DNA of 47,371 bases from contig NZ_JAFBIY010000012.1 of assembly GCF_021531975.1 (NCBI RefSeq), positions 1 to 47,371 of the forward strand. Reading direction: 5' to 3'. Shown piece after piece: positions 7,600 through 16,567 of this stretch. The translations under genes and the position numbers were made by a program. Origin of the DNA: Faecalicatena contorta (GTDB lineage Bacteria > Bacillota > Clostridia > Lachnospirales > Lachnospiraceae). The notes below the pieces were generated by a model. It made no database searches and was not told the origin of the DNA. It saw only the letters and a list, made by a program, of their open reading frames with translations. Every line of letters starts with the position of its first letter. Position 1 is the stretch's first letter.

Positions 7600-8457
7600 T
7601 TACATGGCAACAGCAACACGGTCAAGACCTGCAAGGTCCTTTTTTATCTTTACATCTCTATAGCCGGCATCCAGAAGCATCGCCTTCACTGCCTCTCCCT
7701 GATCATGTCCGATTTCAAGCATAAGGATACCGCCCGGTTTCATGTGTTTTGCACTGTCACTTATAATTCTTCTATAAAAATACAGACCGTCTTCTTTCCC
7801 ATCTAATGCAATATACGGGTCATGTAACCGTACCTCCTCCTCAAGTCCTTCAATGACTTTTGTCGGTATATACGGCGGGTTTGACACAAGTATATCATAT
7901 GTACCCGTCACCTCAGAAAAAAGGTCACTTTTTCTGAACTCTGCCGAAACCCCCAGCAATTTTGCATTCTCACGGGCTACAAGTAATGCTTCTTCTGAGA
8001 TATCAACACCGGTTCCTGTCAGGTCCTGAATGTGTTTTCTCTCTTCTCCCATTTTCATAAGGCTTAAAAGAATACAGCCAGAGCCTGTACACATATCCAG
8101 AATACGCATACCATTCTTTAATTTCTCCAGTGCTTCTTCCACCAGAACTTCCGTATCCTGGCGCGGAATAAGTACATGCTCATTTACATGAAATGTATAC
8201 CCCATAAATCCCTGCACCCCTGTAATATGCTGCAGGGGAATACGTTTCGCGCGCTTTGTGATACAGTCAAAATATCTCTTTTCATTTTCTTCACTGACTG
8301 TAGCAGATGGCTCTGCATAATACATGGTACGACTGACACCAGTCACGTATTCCAGAAGTTCCCATGCATCCAGCCCTGCCTCTGCTATTTGCGCATCAGC
8401 AAGACGTTTCATGCCTTCCTTATATATCTGCTGCAGCGTCAAAGTTCTCTGCTTCAT
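7600..8457 (-). CDS. prmC: Release factor glutamine methyltransferase
   Basis: PrmC methylates the Gln of the GGQ motif in RF1 and RF2 using S-adenosylmethionine. The 285-residue protein has an N-terminal helical domain, the SAM-binding motif LDMCTGSGCILLSL, and the catalytic NPPY signature in VSNPPYIPTK that binds the Gln side chain. I prefer the ATG at 8457 (MKQRTLTL) because GGAGAG lies just upstream; an in-frame TTG 15 bases earlier is possible. Its start overlaps the end of the DUF1385 gene by 38 bases, and prfA follows. Confidence 0.95.
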   Translation of the reverse strand: MKQRTLTLQQIYKEGMKRLADAQIAEAGLDAWELLEYVTGVSRTMYYAEPSATVSEENEKRYFDCITKRAKRIPLQHITGVQGFMGYTFHVNEHVLIPRQDTEVLVEEALEKLKNGMRILDMCTGSGCILLSLMKMGEERKHIQDLTGTGVDISEEALLVARENAKLLGVSAEFRKSDLFSEVTGTYDILVSNPPYIPTKVIEGLEEEVRLHDPYIALDGKEDGLYFYRRIISDSAKHMKPGGILMLEIGHDQGEAVKAMLLDAGYRDVKIKKDLAGLDRVAVAM

Positions 8458-9358
8458 AAGCTCTCCAATCAAATACGGCTTCTACAGCCTGTATTGCTAC
8501 CTCTATCATACCGTCATCCGGTTCTTTTGTTGTCAGTCTCTGCACCGCAAGCCCCGGCTTACTGAGCAGATTGATGATCGGGTTCTCACTTCTTCCTGCC
8601 AGCTTCAGCACCTCGTAAGAGATACCCGCAATGACCGGAAGCAGGATAATGCGTACCAATACACGCATCAACGGTGATTCCACATGAATCAGCAGAAGCA
8701 GAATGATACTGATTGCCAGTACAAAGAATAAAAAACTGGTTCCACAGCGCTTATGCTGTCTGGAACTGCTTCTGACATTATCTACCGTGAGCGGTAGCCC
8801 GTGTTCAATACAATTGATACATTTGTGTTCTGCACCATGATACATAAATGTCCGCTGGATATCTTCCATCCTTGATATAAGAAGTACGTATACAATAAAT
8901 ATGCCAATCCTCACAAATCCTTCTATGACTGTCCGTACGGAATATGACGGAATCAGCGGTTTCAGGAAAGATGAGAGGAAATAAGGCAGGACCATAAAAA
9001 TCGCCACTGCGGCCAGAACGGAAAAAGCGACCGTTCCCGCCATCAGAAAGTTCTCCTGCTTTTCCTTTTTTCTGGCATCTTCTTCACTTATCATTCCTTC
9101 TTTTTCTTCCTCATCCTCATAGAAACTGGCAGAAAAAGTAAGAGTCTTAATCCCCAGAACCATAGAATCTATAAAATTAAATACGCCCCTGATGAATGGG
9201 ATCTGCGTCAGTTTCTTCCATTTTACAATGCTTTTATACTCTTCCTTCTGAACGAATATCTCTCCGTCCGGCTTACGCACTGCAACAGCGTAATCGTCCC
9301 CATGCTTCATCATAATTCCTTCAAGGACTGCCTGCCCTCCGATATTTGATGACTTCAT
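8420..9358 (-). CDS. DUF1385 membrane protein (YqhQ-like)
   Basis: A 312-residue protein that starts MKSSNIGGQAVLEGIMMKHG, the diagnostic N-terminus of the DUF1385 family. It has about four membrane segments and the motif HGAEHKCINCIEHG with clustered His and Cys, which suggests metal binding. The biochemical role is unknown. The ATG at 9358 has AAAGGAG upstream; a longer open frame reaches into the rpmE coding region and is not likely. The arrangement rho, rpmE, DUF1385, prmC, prfA is conserved in Clostridia, which supports the call. Confidence 0.9.
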   Translation of the reverse strand: MKSSNIGGQAVLEGIMMKHGDDYAVAVRKPDGEIFVQKEEYKSIVKWKKLTQIPFIRGVFNFIDSMVLGIKTLTFSASFYEDEEEKEGMISEEDARKKEKQENFLMAGTVAFSVLAAVAIFMVLPYFLSSFLKPLIPSYSVRTVIEGFVRIGIFIVYVLLISRMEDIQRTFMYHGAEHKCINCIEHGLPLTVDNVRSSSRQHKRCGTSFLFFVLAISIILLLLIHVESPLMRVLVRIILLPVIAGISYEVLKLAGRSENPIINLLSKPGLAVQRLTTKEPDDGMIEVAIQAVEAVFDWRAYEAENFDAAADI

Positions 9359-9419
9359 AAATACTCCTTTAACATAAAAGGGTTGAGATTTCAGCAACCT
9401 CAACCCGATACTTGCGAAC

Positions 9420-9623
9420 TTATTTGTCCATTCCGTATTTTTTATTAAACTTATCAACACGACCACGAGCCTGAGTAGCTTTCTGCTGTCCTGTATAGAA
9501 CGGATGACATTTGGAACAGATTTCTACGTGGATATCTTCTTTTGTAGATCCTGTTACGAATGTATTACCACAGTTACAAGTTACAGTTGCCTGATGATAT
9601 GCTGGATGTATTCCTTCTTTCAT
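9420..9623 (-). CDS. rpmE: 50S ribosomal protein L31
   Basis: A 67-residue ribosomal protein starting [19 protein letters not shown]. The zinc-binding form is shown by CNC at the N-terminal part and CSKC further on ([12 protein letters not shown]). Many bacteria swap this form for a Cys-free paralogue when zinc is scarce; no paralogue is in this window. The ATG at 9623 follows GAGG at eight bases. It has its own promoter overlapping the rho stop codon. Confidence 0.96.
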   Translation of the reverse strand: MKEGIHPAYHQATVTCNCGNTFVTGSTKEDIHVEICSKCHPFYTGQQKATQARGRVDKFNKKYGMDK

Positions 9624-9692
9624 GATTTTCACCTCTTCTTTATTTTAGTTGCGTTAAACGCGATTAATATTCTCTTTTCAAACAGCTTTGTT

Positions 9693-9721
9693 ATTGTATC
9701 ACAAATCTTCCACATTGTCTA
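9693..9721 (-). promoter_or_regulatory. Promoter of rpmE, overlapping the rho stop codon
   Basis: TAGACA (9716-9721) and TACAAT (9693-9698) on the minus strand with a 17-base spacer; TGA just before the -10 box makes it an extended -10 as well. The TAG of the -35 box is the rho stop codon. The leader holds a short palindrome, GCGTTTAACGC. Confidence 0.65.
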
Positions 9722-11071
9722 GATTATTTTTGTCTTTTTTACTAATTGAATAAATTCCTCATTATTCCTTGTCCGCGCAAACATATTCAATATGTTATCA
9801 ACCGCTTCATCCGCACGCATTCCATTAATTGCACGCCGCATGGTATCTACAGCCTCCTGCTCTTCTTTTGTAAGAAGCAGATCCTCTCTTCTTGTTCCGG
9901 ACTTTGGAATATCAATTGCCGGGAACACTCTCTTTTCTGAAAGCTTTCGATCCAGTACGAGTTCCATGTTACCGGTACCCTTGAACTCCTCATATACCAC
10001 ATCATCCATCTTACTTCCGGTATCAACAAGAGCAGTTGCAAGGATGGTCAGGCTTCCTCCTTCACGCATATTTCTGGCTGCACCGAAGAAGCGTTTCGGC
10101 ATGTGAAGCGCTGCAGGGTCGAGACCACCGGAAAGTGTTCTTCCTGACGGCGGTACAGTAAGGTTATAGGCTCTTGCAAGTCTTGTGATACTGTCCAGAA
10201 GGATCATAACATCCTTCTTGTGCTCTACCAGACGTTTTGCGCGTTCGATTACCATCTCAGAAACTCTTTTATGGTGCTCTGGAAGCTCATCAAATGTGGA
10301 ATAGATAACTTCTACATTTTCCCCTTCAATACTTTCACGGATATCTGTTACTTCCTCCGGACGTTCATCGATCAGAAGGATCAGAAGATGCATCTCCGGA
10401 TTGTTCTGCTGTACAGACAGTGCAACCTGCTTCAGCAAAGTGGTCTTTCCGGCCTTCGGTGGAGACACGATCATACCACGCTGTCCTTTACCGATCGGTG
10501 AAAGAAGATCCATGATCCTCATAGCAGTGCTTGTCCGTCCACATTCAAGCTTCAGTCTTTCATCCGGGAAAATCGGTGTCATATCCTCAAAATTAGCCCG
10601 GCGCATAGCTTTCAGTGGATCCATTCCGTTAATCTTTGTCAAATACAAAAGTGCACTGAACTTCTCCTGCTGTGTCTTAATCCTTGTATGTCCTTCCAGG
10701 ATATCTCCGGTCTTCAGATTGAACTTTCGAATCTGTGAAGGTGCTACATATACATCATGCTCTCCCGGAAGATAATTGGCACTTCGGATAAATCCGAACC
10801 CATCTGTCATAACTTCCAGAATTCCGCTTACTACAATTCCACTATCCAGTTTATCGATATCATGCAACTCTTTATCACCTGTATTAGCTGACATCTCTTT
10901 TACAGTCTGGCGTGTGTCCTTTTGTTCCTGTTCTTTTTCCTTTTCATCCTGCTGCAACATTGCCTCAATGACCTCAGCTTTTTTCATTGTCGAGATACCT
11001 TTGATTCCTCTTGACTTTGCAAGATCCTTCAATGTTGCCAGTGGTAATGTTTCATATTTTTCTCTCATCAT
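9719..11071 (-). CDS. rho: Transcription termination factor Rho
   Basis: A hexameric RNA helicase that ends transcription of untranslated RNA. The protein has 450 residues. Rho_N (residues 5-45) is followed by an acidic/Lys/Gln-rich linker (DEKEKEQEQKDTRQ), then a cold-shock-type RNA-binding domain (about 80-145). The ATPase follows, with a P-loop SPPKAGKTT at 203-211 and LLIDERPEEVTD. Everything needed for activity is visible. Translation may begin at either of two adjacent ATGs after AAAGGA. It heads the rpmE-DUF1385-prmC-prfA cluster. Confidence 0.97.
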   Translation of the reverse strand: MMREKYETLPLATLKDLAKSRGIKGISTMKKAEVIEAMLQQDEKEKEQEQKDTRQTVKEMSANTGDKELHDIDKLDSGIVVSGILEVMTDGFGFIRSANYLPGEHDVYVAPSQIRKFNLKTGDILEGHTRIKTQQEKFSALLYLTKINGMDPLKAMRRANFEDMTPIFPDERLKLECGRTSTAMRIMDLLSPIGKGQRGMIVSPPKAGKTTLLKQVALSVQQNNPEMHLLILLIDERPEEVTDIRESIEGENVEVIYSTFDELPEHHKRVSEMVIERAKRLVEHKKDVMILLDSITRLARAYNLTVPPSGRTLSGGLDPAALHMPKRFFGAARNMREGGSLTILATALVDTGSKMDDVVYEEFKGTGNMELVLDRKLSEKRVFPAIDIPKSGTRREDLLLTKEEQEAVDTMRRAINGMRADEAVDNILNMFARTRNNEEFIQLVKKTKII

Positions 11072-11115
11072 ATAAATTATCCTTTCATATTCACTGACAT
11101 TTTTCCTGGGAATGT

Positions 11116-11154
11116 GAGTCTGAATAGACTCGGTTTGAAGCTGGGTTTATTATA
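11116..11154 (-). promoter_or_regulatory. rho -10 box and leader hairpin
   Basis: A perfect TATAAT lies at 11149-11154 on the minus strand, about 80 bases before the rho start; the -35 region (TTTCAA) is poor. The leader then carries a perfect six-pair hairpin at 11116-11131 (GAGTCT, loop of four, AGACTC). rho genes are commonly autoregulated through their leaders; that this hairpin takes part is speculation. Confidence 0.45.
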
Positions 11155-11188
11155 CTACAAATATTTTGCTTTTGAAAGCCCTTTTTTA

Positions 11189-11217
11189 TTGATTTGATTT
11201 TCTATGAATGATATGAT
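11189..11217 (+). promoter_or_regulatory. Probable promoter of the malic enzyme gene
   Basis: TTGATT (11189-11194) and TATGAT (11212-11217) with 17 bases between them, about 60 bases upstream of the start codon. The intergenic region is A/T rich, so chance matches are possible. Confidence 0.5.
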
Positions 11218-11276
11218 TATGAAGATATGATTGCAAACAGTGAATTTACAATATATTAAGAAAAGGTGGTGTCCTT

Positions 11277-12425
11277 ATGACAACAAATGAAAAAGCACTT
11301 GAAATGCATAAAAAATGGCAGGGAAAACTGGAAACAACAGCAAAATCCCATGTAAACTCCCGTGAAGATCTGGCAATCGCCTACACACCAGGAGTTGCCG
11401 AACCATGTAAAGTAATCGCACAGGATAAAGAAGCAGCTTATACCTATACAATGAAAGCAAATACCGTTGCCGTTGTTTCTGACGGAAGTGCCGTCCTCGG
11501 CCTTGGTAATATCGGTGCATATGCTGCCATGCCTGTTATGGAAGGAAAAGCCGTATTATTTAAAGAGTTCGGCGGTGTCAATGCCGTACCGATCTGTCTC
11601 GACACACAGGATACAGAAGAGATCATTCAGACGGTTGTAAATATCGCCCCGGCCTTTGGCGGTATTAATCTGGAAGATATCAGCGCACCTCGCTGTTTTG
11701 AGATTGAAGAACGTCTGAAAGAGCTGCTTGATATCCCGGTATTCCATGATGACCAGCATGGAACTGCAATTGTTGTTCTTGCAGGAATCATCAATGCTCT
11801 TAAAGTTACCGGAAAAGAAAAAGAGCATGTACGCATCGTTGTAAATGGTGCCGGTTCTGCAGGTGTTGCTATCACAAAATTATTATTAACATATGGATTC
11901 CCTCATGTTACCATGTGCGACATTAACGGAATCATCAGCAAGACTTCTCCAAATCTCAACTGGATGCAGCAGAAGATGACAGAAGTAACCAATCTGGAAG
12001 GTAAGACAGGAACTCTTGCAGATGCACTGAAGGGAGCAGACATTTTTGTCGGTGTATCTGCACCGAATATTGTAACAAAGGAAATGGTTGCTTCTATGAA
12101 TAAAGATGCCATTCTTTTTGCCATGGCAAATCCGGTACCAGAGATCATGCCTGACCTTGCAAAAGAAGCCGGAGCAAGGGTTGTCGGAACCGGTCGTTCT
12201 GATTTCCCGAATCAGGTCAACAACGTAGTTGCTTTCCCGGGAATCTTCAAAGGTGCTCTGGAAGGACGTGCAACAAAGATTACCGAAGAGATGAAGCTTG
12301 CAACTGCAAAAGCAATTGCTGGTCTTGTACCGGATGAAGAATTAAATGAAAATAATATTCTTCCGGAAGCATTCGACCCACGTGTAGCAGACGTAGTAAG
12401 CCGTGCTGTAAAGGAACTGATATAA
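11277..12425 (+). CDS. NAD(P)-dependent malic enzyme
   Basis: Cytoplasmic enzyme that oxidises malate to pyruvate and carbon dioxide with reduction of NAD or NADP. At 382 residues it is the short bacterial form without a phosphotransacetylase tail. The N-terminal domain has the catalytic Tyr in AIAYTPGVAEPC and the metal-binding FHDDQHGTAIV. The dinucleotide-binding motif is VVNGAGSAGVA. It starts after AGGTGG. The following radical SAM gene begins one base after its stop, so they form an operon. Confidence 0.94.
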   Translation: MTTNEKALEMHKKWQGKLETTAKSHVNSREDLAIAYTPGVAEPCKVIAQDKEAAYTYTMKANTVAVVSDGSAVLGLGNIGAYAAMPVMEGKAVLFKEFGGVNAVPICLDTQDTEEIIQTVVNIAPAFGGINLEDISAPRCFEIEERLKELLDIPVFHDDQHGTAIVVLAGIINALKVTGKEKEHVRIVVNGAGSAGVAITKLLLTYGFPHVTMCDINGIISKTSPNLNWMQQKMTEVTNLEGKTGTLADALKGADIFVGVSAPNIVTKEMVASMNKDAILFAMANPVPEIMPDLAKEAGARVVGTGRSDFPNQVNNVVAFPGIFKGALEGRATKITEEMKLATAKAIAGLVPDEELNENNILPEAFDPRVADVVSRAVKELI

Positions 12426-12426
12426 T

Positions 12427-13368
12427 ATGGCAAAGTTCTGGGGCGAAAAGCGTTACTATTCCCTTGATTATTACCTGAAACAGACCTATGGTGAAAAATT
12501 ATATAAAATTTCCTTAAACGGCGGTATGACATGTCCGAACCGTGACGGCACTTTAGGCGAACATGGCTGTATCTTCTGCAGCCGGGGAGGCTCCGGCGAT
12601 TTTGCTTCGGAAGCCTCTCTTTCTATTACAGAACAGATTGAGCAGGGAAAAGCTCTGGTAGAAAAAAAGCATACCGGCAACTCCTATATTGCTTATTTTC
12701 AGGCATATACAAACACCTATGCTCCTGTAGAGTATCTGAAGCGCATATTTTCAGAAGCAATCCAGCATCCGGATATCGCCATTCTGTCCATTGCAACAAG
12801 ACCTGACTGTCTAAGCGATGACATCATTGCTCTTCTTGCCTCACTGAACAGGCAAAAGCCTGTATGGGTGGAACTGGGACTGCAGACTGCCCACGAGGAC
12901 ACCGCGCATTTCATCCGCCGTGGCTATACGCTTCCTGTTTTCGAAAATGCCGTATCTTCTCTGCGAAAAGCGGGTATTTCCGTTATCGTCCATACAATTC
13001 TCGGACTTCCGGGTGAAGATGAATCACAGATGCTTGAGACTATGCATTATCTGAATCATCAGGATATTCAGGGGATAAAGCTTCAGTTATTACACATACT
13101 AAAAGATACTGACCTGGCAGACTATTACCGGGAACACCCTTTCCCGGTTCCTGCAATGGAAGAATATTTTGCACTGCTTGGTAAATGTATCTGCAATATC
13201 AGGCCGGATATCGTACTGCACCGTCTGACCGGAGACGGGCCAAAGTCTCTCCTTATTGCTCCTCTGTGGAGCGGCAATAAGAGAAAAGTTCTGAACGGAA
13301 TGCAGGCGTATTTTAAAGAACACGACATCTGGCAGGGAAAGGAATTATCTTATGGCAGAAGCATTTAA
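12427..13368 (+). CDS. TIGR01212-family radical SAM protein (YtqA-like)
   Basis: A 313-residue protein with a variant radical SAM iron-sulfur motif: CPNRDGTLGEHGCIFC, that is C, eleven residues, C, two residues, C, characteristic of the TIGR01212 family. Downstream motifs (VELGLQTAHEDT, HTILGLPGEDESQM) are of the Elp3/HemN-like radical SAM fold. The reaction is not established as far as I know. The gene follows the malic enzyme by one base, with its AAGGA inside that gene's end, and overlaps the next gene by 17 bases. Confidence 0.9.
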   Translation: MAKFWGEKRYYSLDYYLKQTYGEKLYKISLNGGMTCPNRDGTLGEHGCIFCSRGGSGDFASEASLSITEQIEQGKALVEKKHTGNSYIAYFQAYTNTYAPVEYLKRIFSEAIQHPDIAILSIATRPDCLSDDIIALLASLNRQKPVWVELGLQTAHEDTAHFIRRGYTLPVFENAVSSLRKAGISVIVHTILGLPGEDESQMLETMHYLNHQDIQGIKLQLLHILKDTDLADYYREHPFPVPAMEEYFALLGKCICNIRPDIVLHRLTGDGPKSLLIAPLWSGNKRKVLNGMQAYFKEHDIWQGKELSYGRSI

Positions 13369-13864
13369 ACTTTACAAATTAATTATTTTATACATGTTGG
13401 ATAAAGTAGATTTCCCTTTAACAAATTCCCAGATCTCCGAATTTATTCTGGATCAGGGGTATACAACTTATTTCAAACTGCAGCAGGCATTAAGTGAGCT
13501 TCTGGAATCAGGCTTTATCCGTGAAGAATCTACACACAGCCGTACCTTTTATCATCTGACAGAAGAAGGCGCACAGACGATAAATTTCTTCCGGAACGAT
13601 ATTTCTTCTGCTATTCAGGAGGATATTGACACATTTCTGAAGAATAAAAAATATGAATTAAAAAATGAAGTCTCTGTTAAAGCAGACTACTATCGCAACA
13701 CAAACGGAGAATACTCCGTATGCTGTCAGGTCATCGAAAAAGGTGCACCTCTTATTGAACTGACACTTACTGCACCAACAGAGGCTGAAGCTGCTACAAT
13801 TTCCAGTAACTGGCAGAAAAAAAATCAGGAAGTATATGCCATGGTCATGGCGCATCTGTTATAG
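13352..13864 (+). CDS. DUF4364 family protein
   Basis: A 170-residue protein. The N-terminal 75 residues look like a winged helix (LTNSQISEFILDQGYTT, LSELLESGFI, YHLTEEGAQTI), followed by a C-terminal alpha/beta part. DUF4364 proteins are common in Clostridia and presumed to be regulators, but targets are unknown. AAAGGA precedes the ATG. It overlaps the radical SAM gene, and the chrA pair begins 18 bases after its stop. Confidence 0.85.
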   Translation: MAEAFKLYKLIILYMLDKVDFPLTNSQISEFILDQGYTTYFKLQQALSELLESGFIREESTHSRTFYHLTEEGAQTINFFRNDISSAIQEDIDTFLKNKKYELKNEVSVKADYYRNTNGEYSVCCQVIEKGAPLIELTLTAPTEAEAATISSNWQKKNQEVYAMVMAHLL

Positions 13865-13882
13865 AAGAAAGAAGGAACGAAC

Positions 13883-14434
13883 ATGAAGATACACAAACTT
13901 GGCGAATTATACGTCAGCTTTTTCAGGATCGGCGGTCTTACTTTCGGCGGAGGACTTGCCATGCTTCCCATGCTGCAAAGGGAAATTGTGACAGACCGGA
14001 AATGGTGTACGGAAGAAGAGATTCTGGACATGTATGCAATCGGCCAGTGTACCCCGGGGGTAATTGCTGTAAATACAGCAACTTTCGTCGGCTATAAACA
14101 GGCGGGATTTCTGGGTGGTGTCGCCGCTACACTGGGTGTTGTCTCTCCTTCTATTATCATCATCTGCCTGATTGCATCCATTCTGCAGAACTTTATTCAT
14201 ATGCCGGTAGTACTGCATGCACTTGCCGGTATACGTGTTGTGGTATGCGCACTTATGATGAACACCGTTGTCACGATGGCAAAAAAAGGAATTGTAGACA
14301 AACTGGGAGCTATTCTATTCGCAGCAGCCTTCATTCTTGCCTGCTTTACTCCGGTTCCCACAGCCTTACTTATTGTTTTTGCCGGAATCATTGGGGTAAT
14401 TGCAAAGAAGACAGGAGGTAAGAAGAACGTATGA
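13883..14434 (+). CDS. Chromate transporter, first half-size subunit
   Basis: A 183-residue membrane protein of the CHR family, single-domain form. It starts with the family motif FRIGGLTFGGGLAMLPMLQRE and carries CTPGVIAVNTATFVGYKQAG, with about five hydrophobic segments. Half-size CHR proteins usually occur as a pair encoded by adjacent genes and act together, in characterised cases exporting chromate with sulfate as an analogue; the natural substrate in a gut-type anaerobe is uncertain. The stop overlaps the next start by four bases (ATGA). Confidence 0.9.
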   Translation: MKIHKLGELYVSFFRIGGLTFGGGLAMLPMLQREIVTDRKWCTEEEILDMYAIGQCTPGVIAVNTATFVGYKQAGFLGGVAATLGVVSPSIIIICLIASILQNFIHMPVVLHALAGIRVVVCALMMNTVVTMAKKGIVDKLGAILFAAAFILACFTPVPTALLIVFAGIIGVIAKKTGGKKNV

Positions 14435-14985
14435 TTTATCTGACACTTGCCTTTGAATTCTTTAAGATTGGTCTGTTCTCTATCGGAGGTGGTATGGCTA
14501 CCCTTCCATTTCTTATGGACCTTACGACAAAATATGACTGGTATACTGCAAGCGATCTCGCCAACCTCGTCGCCATCAGTGAAAGCACACCCGGACCGGT
14601 AGGTATCAATATGGCAACTTATGCAGGTTATCATGCAGCCGGTGTCCCCGGTGCGATTGTTGCCACACTGTCACTGACAGCACCGGCGCTGATCATTATC
14701 TATGTGATTGCAAGATTTTTGGAAAACTTCAGTGAAAATCCTACGGTAAAAGCCGTATTTTACGGCATCCGTCCTACGGTTGCCGCGCTGATCGGATATG
14801 CTGTCTGGGAACTTTTAAAGATTGCTCTTGTCTCCACATCCGGAGGCGCAAGCCATATTGACTATACAAGTGTATTTATCTGCGTCGGTGCTTTTCTCCT
14901 GCTGCAGGTAAAGAAATTAAGCAAACTGCACCCACTTGTATGGATTGCGGCAGGTGCAGTAATCGGAATTATTTTTCAAATGTAG
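14431..14985 (+). CDS. Chromate transporter, second half-size subunit
   Basis: Partner of the preceding gene: 184 residues, with the matching motif FFKIGLFSIGGGMATLPFLMD and STPGPVGINMATYAGYHAAG. The two halves insert with opposite topology in known pairs. The overlapping ATGA with the upstream gene implies coupled translation and equal amounts. Its end overlaps the end of the convergent ogt gene by 10 bases, with no space for a terminator between them. Confidence 0.9.
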   Translation: MIYLTLAFEFFKIGLFSIGGGMATLPFLMDLTTKYDWYTASDLANLVAISESTPGPVGINMATYAGYHAAGVPGAIVATLSLTAPALIIIYVIARFLENFSENPTVKAVFYGIRPTVAALIGYAVWELLKIALVSTSGGASHIDYTSVFICVGAFLLLQVKKLSKLHPLVWIAAGAVIGIIFQM

Positions 14986-15479
14986 TTTTTACTTTCCAGC
15001 GCAAGCAGCCATTTCTTCTTCTCGATCCCGCCGGCATAACCAGTCAGGCTGCCACCTGCTCCGACGACTCTGTGGCAGGGAATGATAATGGAAATGGGAT
15101 TGTGCCCCACGGCACCTCCCACCGCCTGCGCGGACATGCCGGACTGCCCTCGCTCTCCGGCAATTTTTTTTGCAATTTCTCCGTATGTCATAGTTTCACC
15201 GTAAGGGATCTCTCTGAGAATCCGCCACACACTCTGACGGAAATCACTTCCCTTAGGCGCCACCGGAAATGTGACTTGCGGATTTTCCCCTGAAAAATAC
15301 CGGTCCAGCCATTCTTTGGCCTCGTCAAATATAAGAATGTCTTTTTTCTCATATTCTTGTTCAAGGGTCGATGCAAAATACTTCTGTCCATAGAACCACA
15401 GTCCCGTAACTGCTTCCTCTGTGGCTGCGATCTGTATTTTTCCTATCTTTGATTCATAATCTGTAATATACTCAATCAT
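14976..15479 (-). CDS. ogt: Methylated-DNA--protein-cysteine methyltransferase
   Basis: A suicide DNA repair protein that takes the alkyl group from O6-alkylguanine. It has 167 residues. The active-site Cys is C135 in IPCHRVVG, and the helix-turn-helix DNA-binding part includes TYGEIAKKIAG before it. The Asn hinge is replaced by GHNPISIIIP, as is usual in the Ogt group. It overlaps the end of hemW by four bases, so it is translated from the hemW message. Convergent with the chromate transporter pair. Confidence 0.93.
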   Translation of the reverse strand: MIEYITDYESKIGKIQIAATEEAVTGLWFYGQKYFASTLEQEYEKKDILIFDEAKEWLDRYFSGENPQVTFPVAPKGSDFRQSVWRILREIPYGETMTYGEIAKKIAGERGQSGMSAQAVGGAVGHNPISIIIPCHRVVGAGGSLTGYAGGIEKKKWLLALESKNYI

Positions 15480-16567
15480 AATATAAACTCACTCATCACA
15501 TAATTACTGACATCGATTCCCCGGTCTGTTAACCGCACAAAACCGTCCACTTCTTCCAGGAGCCCTTTATTCTTCATGTCACGCAGAACGTTTCCATATA
15601 TCTGCTCCATCGTGCTTCCGAAGTTTTCGGCGAATCTCTGTTTTGACACACCTTTCATCTTTCTAAGACCAAGGAACATATACTCTTCCATCTGTTCCTG
15701 TACACTTAAGTACTGTGGCTTTTCTCCTTCATTCCACCGGTTCTCACCAATCAGAGACGCAGCGCCGGTCCCGATACCCAGATACTCTGTCCTGTCCCAA
15801 TACCCGAGATTATGCCGGCATTCGTATCCTTCTCTGGCATAATTGGATATCTCATATCTATGATAACCATAGGACTCCAGTATTCTCTTTGTATTTTGAT
15901 ACATCGTGCGTTCTTCATCCTCGTCCGGAAGCTCTCCGGCATTACGACCTTCTCCATACATTTCATAGAACGGTGTGCCCTCTTCAATGATAAGACTGTA
16001 TGCGGAGATATGTTCCGGTCCAAGCTCTGCAACAGTTCTCAGCGTATGGTTCCAGCTTTCCACAGTCTGCCGGGGTATGGCGGAAATCAGATCAATATTG
16101 ATATTTTCAAATCCCTCTGTTCTTGCCATCTCATATGTGGATAAAAAGTCCGCAAATGTATGAATACGTCCAAGGGCCTTAAGCTCTTCATCATTTACCG
16201 ACTGTAGTCCGATGCTCAGACGGTTCACACCTGCCTTTTTGTATGCGCGAAGTTTTTCTTCGGTTACTGTACCCGGGTTCATCTCTATCGTAATCTCCGG
16301 GTTATCCAAAAGGCAAAAGGTCTCCCGCACTGCTGCAAATATGGAAAGTATCTGTTCCGGTTCCAGCACAGAAGGTGTGCCGCCGCCCACGAAAACACTG
16401 CAGACAGTGTAAGCCTTTGCAAGGTCTCCATAGGAACGGATACGCCCGCAAAGGCTCTCTACATATGCATTCCGCTCCCACGCAGAGGAAGGAGCGGATA
16501 AAAAATCACAATATTTACATTTACTTACACAAAATGGAATGTGAATATATAATTCTAAAGGTCTCAT
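15476..16567 (-). CDS. hemW: Radical SAM heme chaperone HemW
   Basis: A 363-residue protein of the HemN-like radical SAM group. The cluster-binding Cys residues are C13, C17 and C20 in FCVSKCKYCDF. GGGTPS (SAM binding) and ISAYSLIIEEGTPF follow, and there is a winged-helix-like C-terminal HemN_C domain. HemW binds heme and delivers it to target proteins; it is often misannotated as coproporphyrinogen oxidase, but the pattern CxxxCxxC without the fourth HemN Cys fits HemW. Its start codon shares one base with the lepA stop. The lepA-hemW order is common in Firmicutes. Confidence 0.93.
   Translation of the reverse strand: MRPLELYIHIPFCVSKCKYCDFLSAPSSAWERNAYVESLCGRIRSYGDLAKAYTVCSVFVGGGTPSVLEPEQILSIFAAVRETFCLLDNPEITIEMNPGTVTEEKLRAYKKAGVNRLSIGLQSVNDEELKALGRIHTFADFLSTYEMARTEGFENINIDLISAIPRQTVESWNHTLRTVAELGPEHISAYSLIIEEGTPFYEMYGEGRNAGELPDEDEERTMYQNTKRILESYGYHRYEISNYAREGYECRHNLGYWDRTEYLGIGTGAASLIGENRWNEGEKPQYLSVQEQMEEYMFLGLRKMKGVSKQRFAENFGSTMEQIYGNVLRDMKNKGLLEEVDGFVRLTDRGIDVSNYVMSEFIL

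Noticed and set aside
13883-14985. Two half-length chromate transporter genes as a frameshifted single gene
   Set aside because: Both halves have their own complete domain motif and start, and paired half-size CHR proteins are a known normal form.
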